Below, one piece after another: positions 10,560 to 21,985 of a stretch of DNA of 64,000 nt (the stretch's first letter is position 1; each line of letters opens with the position of its first letter). The DNA comes from Ctena decussata (Eukaryota; Mollusca; Bivalvia; Lucinida; Lucinidae), in assembly GCA_963989385.1 (NCBI GenBank), contig OZ022506.1, positions 67,033,434-67,097,433 on the forward strand, read 5' to 3'. Made by a program: the position numbers and the translations under genes. A model generated the notes under the pieces. The model ran no database searches, was not told the origin of the DNA, and saw only the letters and a list, made by a program, of their open reading frames with translations.

Positions 10560-11540
10560 CTGTCAGAGAGTAGTTTTTCCCCCCTAGTAGTTTTTCTCCC
10601 CGGAAAAATGACTATATAGCCAATTTTCCCAGGGAAAAATCAACTATACGTGTTTTTGCATAGCCGTTTTTCCCCTCCATCATGGATTTTCCCCCTGGCA
10701 ATATGATTGCAGTTAACACGCTACATAGTGGAATTTGCTCCTTCTCCAAATATAATAGTGAGGTTCATAACTGAAACAGAAATATGAGTATCTGTCAGTA
10801 AAATATACATGGATAACAGATGCTAGAACCGCATGCATGTGTCTGTCTGTCTATTATTTTTTTGTTTTGGGGAAAACAGGTAGGCATTTTGCCGCATCCA
10901 TGTTAGCCTAAAACGGATATGAGTGAACGTGGTTGTGTGCATAAATTTGTACAATTTTGTGTTTGTACAAGCGTTCATCTGTGCCTGCGCGCAGTGCCTA
11001 GACTAGTGTTCGCCTTTCATGCAGGTGTCGTGGGCTCGACTCCCATTGGGACACACGCCCGATTATGATTTTCAATGTTATAAACTCCCTACTAAATCAA
11101 TCATGACTAGACAAAGCACCCGTTCGTACATCTTCCTGTAGCTTGCATGCGTATGTATACATATATAAATATCTGCGATGAGAAGAAATCAATCACTGCT
11201 CGTTCCTTAAATTAGTAATTATTGATTATTATAAAAATATATTTGCTAAATTTGCATATTGAGTTTTTGGAATTGATCACGTTTATTACCTCCCTTGAAG
11301 TACTTATACATTTCTTATGGGATTAATTCCGTAAAATGTTTATGTTTCATTCCTTTCCGTTTCGCTCCGTTCCACAAAATACCAATAGCCATACCAAATT
11401 CACTAATAGCCAATTTCCCGGTGGGGGAAAAAGGACTATGGGGGAAAAGTGGCTCTATGAGGTCCGGACAATCCACTATATAGCCGTCCTTCCTATAGCC
11501 ATTTTTCCGGGGGGAAGGGGGAAAAACCACTCCCTGACAG
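10560..11540. mobile_element. About 1-kb element with terminal inverted repeats
   Basis: The left end CTGTCAGAGAGTAGTTTTTCC and the right end GGAAAAACCACTCCCTGACAG are inverted copies, followed inward by related GGGGAAAAA and CTATATAGCC blocks. CAGRG termini are usual for hAT elements, but no 8-bp duplication is clear, so the family is open. The interior (10700-11390) has no transposase. The frames at 11295-11692 run through the terminal repeats and are not genes. Confidence 0.55.
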
Positions 11541-11621
11541 TGTCCACTATATATCTACCCACCCGAGTATTCTCAAGGACGTTAAAGATGATAAGCTGCT
11601 ACTTTATAAAGCATGCAAAGG

Positions 11622-11895
11622 ATAATTACACTGCTGCATACAGGGTGATTTCAAGACGCATTTCTGCGCTGAACTCAGTAATTGAATCATGAACCATAAA
11701 AGATTATTATATTACTCTTATCTCTTCCCCACTCTGGGTATAATTATCAGCAGCTGCATATCATTAGTGAGGATACCTGAAAGATCCTCTTATAAGTACT
11801 GCACTGCCCATGCATTAGAAAAATATTTCACCCTGCATATATTTGAATTGCAAGGAAGAACAAAAATGATAAAAGCAATAGTTAATAAAATTTGA
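11622..11895 (+). repeat. Dispersed repeat, intact copy (pair of 15035-15470)
   Basis: It is about 80% or more similar, in inverse orientation, to 15035-15470. Shared blocks include CTGGGTATAATTATCAGCAG, GATCCTCTTATA and GCAAGGAAGAACA. This copy is uninterrupted at the point where the other carries a 163-bp insertion. It is either a dispersed repeat or the ends of a 3.8-kb inverted structure. No ORF is convincing. Confidence 0.75.
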
Positions 11896-11929
11896 TTTCT
11901 TTGACACGAACAGCGGAAATTATAAAACG

Positions 11930-12820
11930 CCTGACTTGACCTTTGAGCTAGCAACATGTTTCTTGCACATGACATATCATCTTGTCATGATCATTATGCA
12001 CAGTGACCTATATGTATTTATAGGTCACTGTTATTCAATATATGCCAGATAATTCTGAAATCCCACCTTGCAGGACAAACTTATAGGCTGGACACTAAAT
12101 GTTTTCATACACAAAGTTTATGTGAGCAGTGTGACCTTGACATTTAAGCTAGCTGTTTGTCACGATGATCATTTATGCCATATAATTTTAATACCACCAT
12201 GCAGGATACAGTTATGTGCAGGGCACAAACATGTTTCACTGAAACCCTATATGCCCAAAGTTTAAGTGTGGATTGTGACCTTGACCTTTGAGCTAGCGAC
12301 ATGGTTCTTGCACATCGACTTGTCTTGATAATTGTTTATGGCAAATAATTTTGAAAGCTTATAATGCAGTACATACGCTCGTAGTAATGGGCTGGTGACA
12401 ACCACACTAAAACCTATGCACAGAGTTTACATGTCCTGTGTGACCTTGATCTTCAAGCAAGCAACATGGTTCTTGCGCGCGTCTTGTCATGATGATCATT
12501 TATGCCAAGTAATTTTGGGATCCCACCATGCATGACATAGTTATGGACCGGACACGAACATGTTACATCATGTCTATGCACAAAGTTTAAGTGCAGACTG
12601 TGACCTTGACCTCTGAGCTAGCGACATGGCTCTTACACGCGACACACCGTCTTGTTATGATGATCATTTGTGCCAAATACATGTAAGTTTAAGATCCCAC
12701 TATGCAGGTCAAAGTTACGGATTGGACACGATTCTGGTAACACAAACACACACACATGCACGCATGCACACATACAGGGTAACTCTACATGCCCTTCCGC
12801 CATTTCATGGCGGGGCATAA
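11930..12820 (+). repeat. About 145-165-bp tandem repeat with TGACCTTGACCTTTGAGCTAGC
   Basis: Five diverged units have TGACCTTGA-type boxes at about 11936, 12130, 12275, 12440 and 12599, each followed by GAGCTAGCGACATGGTTCTTG-like sequence and GATGATCATTTATGCC. The reverse complement TCAAGGTCA is the ERR/NR5A extended half-site. Unit 1 contains a hairpin (12000-12029, GTGACCTATA/TATAGGTCAC). The array ends in ACACAC and a hairpin CCGCCATTTCATGGCGG, which may be an element terminus. Confidence 0.75.
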
Positions 12821-13585
12821 AAACAATGTGATATAAATTGTAGAAACTGACATGATTATTGGACCAGTCCAACGGTTCAGAGCACACACACTCACAAAAT
12901 GTTCCGTCTATATGTAAAGTCTCAGTTTTATTTCAAATTGAAATATAAAAATGTTATACTCAAAAGCAAATATAACGCATATTTTTCTTTTTGGTATTTT
13001 TATGTCAAAATAAAAATCTGCTGAAATTTTCAAAACAGGGAAGAAATTATCAATGCATGGAGTACACTTCGTCGCAAACTTATTGAAATTTTATTTGTTT
13101 ATTCATGCGTAACGAAAGCGTAACAAATCAAGGGGTCAATTTCAAAATTCACAAATACTGATCAGTTAAATCAGTGTTATGAACTGAGTTGTGCCTGGCT
13201 CCCAAACTAATGCCCTCTTTATCTAGGACGCTACAATGTTTCAGAAACATCACCAAGAATTTTCAGCATTGGTTACTTGTTACAAACAAAGTTATGCCCC
13301 TTTATGCAAAACCCATAAAATAGGCAAGTTTTGCGATAGGAAAAGAACATATTTTGGATTTTTCAGCAAACCCAACTGGAATCCATTTCCAATTCGGGTT
13401 AAATAAAAGGGTAAGTGGTCACAATCAAATGGAGTATGTATCAAAGGGAAGTAACTCTGTACGTCCTCCCAATAATGCAACCACAGATTGAACTTTTGGG
13501 CGCTGGATCCTTGAAATCACTCGGCACAATTAAATGAAAATCATACAGCATCTTTATCATAAAGGGCAGTCTACGGTAAGCGAAT
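12821..13585. other. No gene seen
   Basis: AT-rich sequence without repeats I can pair in this window. Minus-strand frames near 13292-13638 have no family resemblance. Confidence 0.55.
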
Positions 13586-13587
13586 CG

Positions 13588-13656
13588 GAAAAAGTAAAAA
13601 GTATGCAAAGACCAGGAACTGAAACAATCAAAATCCAAGTCCAGCCCTCAGCCCTC
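13588..13656 (-). mobile_element. Terminal 70 bp of a retroelement-like repeat
   Basis: GTAAAAAGTATGCAAAGACC through CCAAGTCCAGCCCTCA matches 21745-21805 and 32086-32146. The three copies start at the same base and diverge at different inner points, as expected for 5'-truncated retroposon copies on the minus strand. Confidence 0.65.
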
Positions 13657-13659
13657 ATA

Positions 13660-15034
13660 CCGACAAGATTTTTTCCTGGAAACATTTTTATCGGCTTTTA
13701 AATTTCGTAACTCAAACCGGAAGTGAGCCAAATTTGTGCTCATTTCAAACCAAAATTTGTTGTAAACGTGTTCTTTACCCATAGCCTTACTCATTTTGAA
13801 TCCCAAATTACCAGATTTTTCTAATAATTTAAACGATTTAGACGATTTTCAAAAACTTCAAAAAACTTCGGAAAAATGCAGATTTTTGCAGGTGCAATTT
13901 AACTGTATAAGAAACAATTTTTAAAAAGTTTTATACCGTTTTCCAGTTGGTTACATCATGCTGAACTCACGTGCAGCAAAATCGTATTGATAATTAACTT
14001 TTGCCACTGTGAGCCAAAATTTTGTGATTTTTGCCTTTTTGACAAAAATCTTCATATTGTTTTCGAAGAATTTCACTGTGACGAGAAATGGCTGCAGAAC
14101 TTATTGCTACGTTTGGACAAATCCCACTATTAAGTTAAAAGTAAAATATCATTTCATTTAATGATGCAAAACAAGACACTTAAAATATGCGTTTCTTTTG
14201 CTGTTGAGTATATAATGCATCCTTTCGAGGGTCTGAAAGTGGAAGAGTTTTGATTTCTTTTCAGCATTTATGTAAACTTGTGACAACATACACATGTTGG
14301 TTATTCTTAAGAGTAAATGCCTAGGGATTCTTACGTCTGAAAACAAATTATTATGAAAAGTCATTAAAGTTTAACTGTCACATTTTGTGGCAATTTGTAT
14401 GTCGATTTGCATTATGTTGTTTCATACATGTAAAGAGGTAACATATTTTTGGAAAAAAGGACAAGTCGCTCCATCAAATTCAATTTCTTTTTTGAAACCC
14501 GACGAGCAGTGTATGATAAACAAAGGTGTAGGAATAGATGGGATCCAATACCTGTACATTGTATTTTTACCATATAGGCCTATTCAAATTTCTGATATCA
14601 ATAGTGTCCCTTTTGGTTACCAACTAAAATGATCAAAATCGTTTTTCAAAAGTTTTTATATGTAGCTCAAACATTTATTTGCAACAGTACCTCGCGATAA
14701 AATAAATACTTTATACCAATGAAAGAACAATGTCGCCTTTCAGTCTAATAAATATCTGAACGATTATTTTGAAAGATAAATGTTGCTTCTTTTCTGAAAT
14801 CTTTGTTGATGCTAATATCACATTTATCTAGCCATAGTTTCCTGAAGTTCTCCAGCAAAGACTCAGATCAGCTCCAGATTTCACACAGTTTCTCGACATT
14901 GTAAGGGTAGCATTACTCAGTGCCTTCCCACATGTGTAGCGCAGACTGATACGGGTCTGCAGATTACAATTCCCTGATTAAACTGTATGTACATTGATAT
15001 TATCTTACCCTGGCTTTACATGCGTTCCATAATT
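13660..15034. other. No gene seen
   Basis: No splice-bounded coding segment. Bases 14550-14655 repeat part of 6685-6785. The plus-strand frame at 14387-14632 runs through that repeat and is not supported. Confidence 0.55.
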
Positions 15035-15470
15035 TTTGTTATTTCATAAACCATTACCTTTATCATTTTAGCTAGCCTGTACGAATGTACAGGAAGAGCT
15101 ATTGCATTATCCCCGGCGTCGGCGTTGGCAGCGGCGTCGGCATTGGCGTTAGTAAAATGTTAAAATTTTACGTTAAAGTTTTTTAAGTGATGGGCAAGGC
15201 GCTGTCAGGCGAGCTATCCTGTCCCGTCTTGTTGTTCTTCCTTGCAATTAATATATGCAGAGTGAAATAGTTTTCTAATTCATGGGCAGTGCATTACATA
15301 TAAGAGGATCTTTCGGGTATCCTCACTAATTATATGCAGCTGCTGATAATTATACCCAGAGTGGGGGAGAGATAAGAGTAATAAAATAATCTTTCATGGT
15401 TCATAATTCAATTATTGAGTTCAGCGCAGAAATGCGTCTTGAAATCACCCTGTATGCAGCAGTGATTACA
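15035..15470 (-). repeat. Dispersed repeat, interrupted copy
   Basis: This is the reverse-oriented partner of 11622-11895. Homology continues on both sides of an insertion at 15069-15231: the left flank is CCTTTATCATTT and the right flank is TTGTTCTTCCTTGC. The intact copy gives the empty-site order. Confidence 0.75.
15069..15231 (+). mobile_element. Minimal 163-bp HINE-like element with known empty site
   Basis: It starts TAGCTAGCCTGTACG with a hairpin CCTGTACGAATGTACAGG, then a GGCGTCGGCGTTGGC microsatellite. The 3' side has CAGGCGAGCT (inverted copy of AGCTAGCCTG, 9 of 10) and the end is GTCCCGTCTTG. The intact paralogue at 11850-11895 lacks it, and no target duplication beyond one T is present. 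The layout is the same as 1796-3599, 50740-53321 and 60250-61438. Confidence 0.75.
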
Positions 15471-15696
15471 CGAAAAACGGTAATAAGTACCGAGAACGTG
15501 TTTTTTTTTTTTTTAAACAACAACAACAAAAAAGAAAGAAAATATAGAAATCTGCTTCATTAAACGCCTTGGGCGTTCGGAGTGATGAAACTGGCTGCCA
15601 TCATGGATACAAATTTCAAAATTTAAAATGATTATCTGATGACAAAACAGCATTTTTCAAAGACCATCTCTATAGATCGAAATGTAATAAATAAAA

Positions 15697-15922
15697 TGAG
15701 CCACGACACGACAAAACCAACAAAGTGGCATGTGCGCCCAGCAAAGATTCAGATCAGCCTGGGCATCCGCCTATTTCCTGTGCGCTAATAGAGTAGCAGA
15801 GGGTCTAAGCTAGCTCCATGTCGACAACAAAGACTCTGGTCAGACTGAGCGGATGCCCAAGCTGATCAGAGTCTTCGCTAGGCACACTAACCACTTTGTT
15901 GGTTTTGTCGTGTTGTGGCTCA
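15697..15922 (-). mobile_element. 235-bp palindromic hairpin repeat, copy 3
   Basis: The left end is TGAGCCACGACACGACAAAAC and the right end GTTTTGTCGTGTTGTGGCTCA. Inner arms are damaged around 15770-15800. This belongs to the CGACAAAAC end-variant shared with copies 7, 10 and 11. Confidence 0.8.
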
Positions 15923-17225
15923 AATGCTTTTTCGTGCATGTAAATGAACTTTATTGTACCAAACATCAACCGCAGTGAATGTAATCTTCAAAATATGAAA
16001 TTCCTCAATGGTGAGAAAGTGGTATCACACTGATTCTTAAAATCTAACGTCTGAAGTACAAGAAGGGATAAAATAATGTTAGACGCTAATTCCAGGTCAG
16101 ACCGGTTTTCTGCCGGACTAATTCGTTTTTCGCCCCACCACACAAATGATTGACTCAGCTCAAAAGTAGTGAAATAATTCTGGCGGGTGGTAACGCCGCC
16201 CCCCCCCCCCCCGAAATCCCCACGCCCCAATCCCCCACCAAAATCCGCCATCCCCAACCTCCCATCCCAAAAAAATCAAGTATATAGATGTACTATCAGT
16301 ATACAAATCAACTCAACATTCTCAGTGTTGCCAAAACATAAAAGCTAATTTTATGAGAAACACACATCACTGATGAAGAGAAGGGCTGTAAAACTCAAGT
16401 CCCCTTTTGACAAGTAGGTCTGGGTACAATTTTATTTACATTGTATGGCTCTAATGTGTTAGAACAATAAATGCATATAATGGATGCTTTAAAAGTATTT
16501 CAAAGCCTAGTTAAACGCACATGCCGTTGTCGTAATTTTGTATCGCCTGTCATGACTATGTGTCCCTTTAACATGGAACTCCAAGTATAAACTGATCAGA
16601 GCGCATGCAAAGTATGTGACGGCCGAAGGGCGTAACTTTGCACGGTACTCATTACGCTCATACTTCCATCAGCCGATTGCATGAAATTCATTTCTTTCAT
16701 GGGTAGTGTAAATTACGCGACGAACTATCCGCTGCAAGTCGAAATAAGTCCGCATAAATATACTAATGTAGTCCTTGTCTTTTTCTCCTATTTTCTGGCA
16801 CTCCTTTTGACGTTTAGCTGCAAACTGCTGCTTATTTGCCGAAGTCATATTACATTTTAACAAGTTCAGCAGAAAAAAATGGAATGCTTTCTGAACAGAT
16901 TCAGTTAAACCGAGTCGGGTATTTTCAGTTTTTGGTGTATTGCTTGCTTCCGAAGGAACGTACTATTCAGAACTTAACCTGAGACGCGTTAATGCGCAGC
17001 GGGTCTTCTTGATGTTGAAGTTTGAATAGTCCTCCCAACCCGGCTAGCATTCCATGAAATATACGGATCAAAATGATGGTATAGTAAACACTATTTAGGC
17101 TGGACCAGTAGATGCAGTATTTTAACGTCTTTGTACGTTATAAGCTATTTAAGTTCAACCTAAAGTTTTACAGTGATCTGAAATGCATTGCCAGCAATAG
17201 AAATAGGATTCAAGAGTATACATTT
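15923..17225. other. No supported gene; C-tract and one weak frame
   Basis: A C-rich tract lies at 16199-16212. A minus-strand frame at 16669-16863 (64 codons, Lys/Arg-rich middle) has an ATG but no homology I recognise and no adjoining exon. I do not call it a gene. Confidence 0.5.
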
Positions 17226-17229
17226 TAGC

Positions 17230-17312
17230 TATTTAGATTTTTGTATTGTTTGTACTTGTATTTGTTGTACATAATATGATTATTATGCAAATAATATAGT
17301 GTTTAAACCAAT
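17230..17312 (+). mobile_element. Possible retroposon 3' tail
   Basis: TTGTACTTGTATTTGTTGTA, then AATAATATAGTGTTTAAACC resembles the tails at 7888-8034 and 50600-50705. It is short and diverged. Confidence 0.4.
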
Positions 17313-17944
17313 TTTTAGCTTGCAATAGTCGACTCCAGTCGCACAAGAGATCTAGGCCAACTTGAGAGCTTATCAGGGCCATAAGAATTCAAGCACACAC
17401 TATCAGTGGAGGTTCTCCTATACAGGAGGAAATGCCCTTTCTAATGGGAGTTTTACCTTCGTTGCCGAGTGTTGGAATTTATACCTAAAAATAAAGTCAA
17501 ATGAGGCGAGTTTAATTATATCGGTTCTACGAGGATCACCCTTACCTGCTGCAGCGTAATATTTTAGACTCTAGACACCGTCCATACAAATCATTTATAG
17601 TGAGAAATATGCACCGATAGCAGAGGTAAACAGGAAAGCAATCGTTTTCTTCCAGTGGAGCACATACTGGGCGCTGATCTCTTGAAGTTTCTTTTATTTT
17701 TATAAGTATATTAAACAGTTCCCTGACCTATTACGTAATCGCCATACTTCGATGTCACGTGACCCATCGGCTGTGCTTATCTAGCCTATAATGATGAGCT
17801 AAATCGGTTGAAGGGTAAGGAATTTATAGCTTCCTAGGTAAGGGTACCCCCTCGAAGGGACCAAATTTTGATTTGGTTTAGCATGCGGAAAAAGTTACAT
17901 CTAGCCCCCTAATAATTTATTACTGAGCGTTCTGATGCGGTGCT

Positions 17945-18260
17945 TCTGATGTGGTTTATTTTATTATTATTATTTGTCAATGTCCGTCCGCTCTCTGTCT
18001 GTCTGTCTGTCTGTCTTCTTCGATCATTTTATTTGATTTAAAATACTCGTGTTGCCATCTGCTGGGAAGGAGCTGTCCGCTTGGCTTTCCATTTGCGTTG
18101 TATCTAGTTTGTTCCTTCTTAGTTGGACGTGTCCGTCTTCCGTTTGGTGCTTGGGACGGGCAATGGAATTCGATTGTATCGTATCTTTTTCATTGCTTTT
18201 TTCCTAGGTTACGCTTCTGGTACCTAAATACTCGATGCCCCACGCAGGACGGTTAGAAAA
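17945..18260 (+). mobile_element. Diverged retroelement relic
   Basis: A plus-strand frame reads HLLGRSCPLGFPFALYL, paralleling HLLGTSCSLGWPYVLCIL in the repeats at 21745-21985 and 32085-32332 (both minus). It includes a (CTGT)n run near 17996. Conserved peptide despite diverged DNA suggests it once was translated or is part of a retroelement. The family is not established. Confidence 0.5.
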
Positions 18261-18632
18261 TTCTGCCGGGAGACATACATGTTTTACGTTTAAAAATGGT
18301 TGTAGCATGCATGCATAAAAATTGAACAAACTTCTCACTGCTTTTTGTTTGGTCTTCAAAACATGAGAATATTGAACTATTTCTGAATTAGACAATTCTA
18401 TCTGTTTCACTGGAATGCTGAAGAATAATCTTTGGACAAGAAAACGGCTGTAAGTTTGATATTTTAACTTTCAAAAGTCTAACTTCGGCTTCATTTTGAA
18501 ATTCATTAACATATTTATCCGGGAAATTGTTTTGTAGACAACACTTGTAACTTGCCCTACCAAGTAGAAAAGGCGTGACGTTATGATCAGGAACCGAGAC
18601 AATCGAATTCTTACGCTGTTTATATCACAACT

Positions 18633-18847
18633 AAGGTCAAGTCAGGTAAATTAGGACAACAGGTAAATTCGGACAGTAACATTGTTTCCTTTATATGTCA
18701 GTTGTTTGGAATTAAAACAAAAATAAGATGGCAAACAGTGAAAATCCTGATGAGACGGCTCATCATGAGCCGTCTAATCTGGATTTTTACTGTTTGCAAT
18801 GGTATGTCCGAATTAACCCGCTGTCCGAAGTTACCCGACTCGACACG
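18633..18847. mobile_element. 210-bp MITE-like element with doubled GGTAAATTCGGACA ends
   Basis: The termini carry two copies of GGTAAATTaGGACA-type motif each, in inverted orientation (right side TGTCCGAATTAACC and TGTCCGAAGTTACC). The centre is a palindrome, GGCAAACAGTGAAAATCC to GGATTTTTACTGTTTGC, with GACGGCTCATCATGAGCCGTC at the tip. The core palindrome recurs in other elements (42797, 45101, 47223). Confidence 0.75.
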
Positions 18848-19224
18848 ACTCGACCCTAATTCCGTTTATGTGTAGCGATAGCGCTGAATTACCCTAGAAA
18901 TTAAAATTTTACTGCAAAACGTCTCACAAATTATTCGTATCACAAACACCGAAAACGTTTCCAAAATTCTATATGAATCGGTACCAAACTTAAATACGTG
19001 ACCCAAATCTCTTTATAAACAAGACCTATCGGAACCTGAGTGTTATGGAGACTTAATATTCAAATTTAAAATATGTGTCGAAGAAAAAATGTCCGTCAAA
19101 TTTAGGAAAATAATATTTTGTTTCAAAAACTGGATACAGCTTGAGTGTTGTGCGAAATAGTTTCTATACAGTACATGCAAGAAAGACAGGAACCTTCATG
19201 GAGCCGGTATTATGATGCTTATTC

Positions 19225-19897
19225 AGATTATACTAATTTTATTGTATATAAACAATGGGATCAGACACAAGTTATAAACAACATTAGATAGTCTTCTCCC
19301 TACAAGATAAACGAATCTGAATGATGGTATAATAGTGGATACTAACATTTATATATTGTAAACATAGAATCGTACTAACAATGAACAGCGCATAACGTAT
19401 GACGATGAATGACAGTGTCCCTCTCCTCCCAACATTCACAACATTAAACCTTATCAATAAATGAACTTATTCGAATCTCCTCGAATCTCGAATGAATTTC
19501 AAAACCGATATAGTATTTTGTTTATTTGTTTCATAACTCAATGTTTCGCAACCATTGACAATAAAGTCGAAAGTAATGTTAAAATTCCGAGATAGGCTTC
19601 TAAACAGTCTTTCACGTTCAGCATCGTATAAAGGACATTCAAAGAAGAAATGTTCCACATTTTCGATTTCAGCCCCGCAACTACAATTTCTATTATCAAT
19701 TACATTTATATTATATAAGTCAGATTTTAAACAACTGCTTCTATGTCGTATTCTGGTTAATATGATATTAAATTTACGCTCACCCACAGACAGATGATTC
19801 AAAGGTTTGGGTGGAAGATTTTTTATTCTTGATTTGAACTGAGGCGTTGATGGAACACTTCTAATACAAGGGTCTAATTCATTCCATAGTTTCATTC
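19225..19897 (-). pseudogene. 5'-truncated LINE: reverse-transcriptase ORF C-terminus and 3' UTR
   Basis: A minus-strand frame of 142 codons (19467-19895) has a tail typical of non-LTR retrotransposon polyproteins. KLWNELDPCIRSVPSTPQFK is followed by a zinc-binding CSCG-x8-HFFFEC-x2-Y motif and an Arg-rich stretch. The upstream codon is a stop, so the catalytic reverse-transcriptase domain is absent: this is a dead, 5'-truncated insertion. After the stop comes about 220 bp of 3' UTR with AATAAA (complement at 19240-19250) and an end near 19225. The remaining frame is intact, which suggests a fairly recent insertion. The exact clade (CR1/L2/RTE-like) cannot be fixed from this part. Confidence 0.8.
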
Positions 19898-20309
19898 ATG
19901 CTTATTCACAAGGCTAGCTCAAATATGCCCATTGAGAAACTTGAAAACAACTCTGGGTCAGCTGGGATTAAAAACTTTAAGTGCTTGCGAACAAATATTC
20001 TCATTCTCAAGTAAGTATCGACAGCCTGGTGATACTAGCGAAGACTAAAAGCTTTACAGAGATTAGCTTAATAAAGATCCCTCGCTTCATGTAATAGGGA
20101 ATTTCAAAGATATTAATCGGCCCGACAGACTTAAAAGATCAGGTTCGGTGTAAAGTCATTCGGATGGACAAATCTTGATAAGAGCCATGTCATGTGACTT
20201 CCAAAATGTGGCAATTTTGCCATGTGATATTCAGATTATCCTTCTGTTCCGCACAGGATATTCAGAGACCTCACTGTTGGCTCTGTGGCTTGGGTCACTT
20301 CTATAGATG

Positions 20310-20412
20310 ACTGGTGTGACAAGCTATGGCTCTGATCAGACTGCACTTATGAACAATCTCATCAGAGTCTAAGTTTGTCACCAATGTCACATTGTTGGAA
20401 ATCGCATGGTGT
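20310..20412 (-). mobile_element. Possible eroded 235-bp hairpin repeat
   Basis: ATCAGAGTCTAAGTTTGTCA to ATTGTTGGAAATCGCATGGT and TGTGGCTCAA lines up loosely with the right arm of the family. If correct it would be the most decayed member, and I do not count it among the twelve. Confidence 0.3.
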
Positions 20413-20489
20413 GGCTCAAATTAGTATTAAACATGAATGAGCATGGTTTGGAATAACTTGCTCACTTCCCTACAGTTAATTGCGCCAGA

Positions 20490-20577
20490 GCGGACACTAA
20501 GTACTGGTTAACTGCTTAGGAGGCATGTCCAGGATCAGTGTAGTAAAGATATCTGACTGGGCTCGAAATGACCTAAA
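20490..20577 (+). mobile_element. Fragment of SINE central domain
   Basis: CACTAAGTACTGGTTAACTGCTTAGGAGG with GTCCAG and AGTGTAGT following matches the body of the SINE at 46204-46460 (CTTAGTACTGGTTAACCGC). Neither the tRNA-like head nor the tail is present. Confidence 0.65.
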
Positions 20578-21486
20578 TATGTCGAAGGGCCGTAAAATAG
20601 CAATTCAACAACAACTATGTAGGTATGTTTATTTCCTGTACGTATATATGCTGTATATGGCATAAAATATTTGAATAAATAAACGATAATATTGTTGCCT
20701 GACCGTGAAAGATGTCAGCACCCCCATTGCCGAAACTTCGAAGAAAAACCTGTGCGTACCTTGCTCTTCTATGTGATAATACCATAAACTCATGAGCTGG
20801 CTCATTTTCCGTTTATCGTTTTGGGTAGAATATATGTTTCTCTTGGTCCTGTCTTTACCTTTTTTTTTCTTTTTTGATTTGTTTGTTTATCAAAAATAGG
20901 ATATCAGCGAAAAATGTACAATCAAGAAAGAACCTTCTCTTTGAAATCGATTATATTTACTTTACCAGATAAAATATTTCGCATGAACTGATATTTGAAT
21001 AGGCATGATAATACCCTGTATGTTGTAACAGGGAGAGCTCTATAATCAATCAAATTTTGGTTTAAAAAATGCTCTACTATATTATTTACTGAGCATAATA
21101 AAAGATACAATATTTCAAACTTTTACTCCGTTTCGTGTTAAATGGACTTATGACGCCTTTGAATATGAGTGTATCATTTCGCTGGTTTTTTATTGTTTTC
21201 GGTGAGGATTCAAAATACTTCTTTTGAATGTGTTTCTGCTCTTGAATCATCGCTTTTAAAATTTAATTACGTTCGTTATAAATGAACTTTGAATTTTGTT
21301 TAAAAATCGAGCTGTATAATTACATGATTACTGAAAAGATAAAGACAATAAATTATGTGTAAAAGGGATCCTTGGGAAGTACATCATTAACTGGAAATAT
21401 GTAAAATGAATAAATAAACAAAACTATGATAACGATTTAACCTACTAACTTGCGGCCAAGCTGTTCATATATTATAAATTATTTTA

Positions 21487-21525
21487 TTATTGTTATTATT
21501 ATTATTATTATTATTACCATTATTA
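21487..21525. repeat. (TTA)n microsatellite
   Basis: An interrupted run of TTA/ATT trinucleotides. Confidence 0.9.
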
Positions 21526-21738
21526 TTTGTATTTTTAAACAGCAGAAATAGTTAATTGGTCATACATGTCATCAGCACATCCATTACATACACTAACGTA
21601 CCAAATGACGGAACATCCGAGCCGTCAGACATCCTCTGTATCAGAATTGTAATAGTCTTCGACATTAGCTTGCTCACTTCTCGCCAAATTAGGAACTTAT
21701 AGCTTACATAGGCAATCATAGGCTGTTTACTGTCTATA

Positions 21739-21985
21739 AAAGTAAAAAGTATGCAAAGACCAGGAACTGAAACAATCAAAATCCAAATCCAGCCCTCAAA
21801 CCATAGTTGGAAACAACTAAGATTACAAATAATCAAGATACAGAGAACATATGGCCAACCGAGTGAGCAGCTTGTTCCCAAAAGGTGGCCACTCAGCAAC
21901 CCAAACCGAACCAAAAATAATAATAACATACATAAGGTAAAACATCACAGAAACTCTGACACCAAAAACAGGCAACAAAGAACCA
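21739..21985 (-). mobile_element. Retroelement-like repeat, copy of 32082-32332
   Basis: About 245 bp nearly identical to 32082-32332, ending at the same base (GTAAAAAGTATGCAAAG) and starting near AGAACCACAA. The minus strand has an open hydrophobic frame (HLLGTSCSLGWPYVLCIL). Both ends coincide in the two copies, so this may be a discrete short element. The 125-codon minus-strand frame at 21552-21929 extends past the element edge and is not a host gene. Confidence 0.65.

Noticed and set aside
11336..11692. 118-codon plus-strand frame
   Set aside because: Crosses the right end of the TIR element at 10560-11540 into unrelated flank.
16669..16863. 64-codon Lys/Arg-rich minus-strand frame
   Set aside because: No recognised family, no splice sites and no neighbouring exon; length is within chance for this composition.
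21552..21929. 125-codon hydrophobic minus-strand frame
   Set aside because: It spans the edge of a dispersed repeat present at 32082-32332, and the peptide changes at the repeat boundary.
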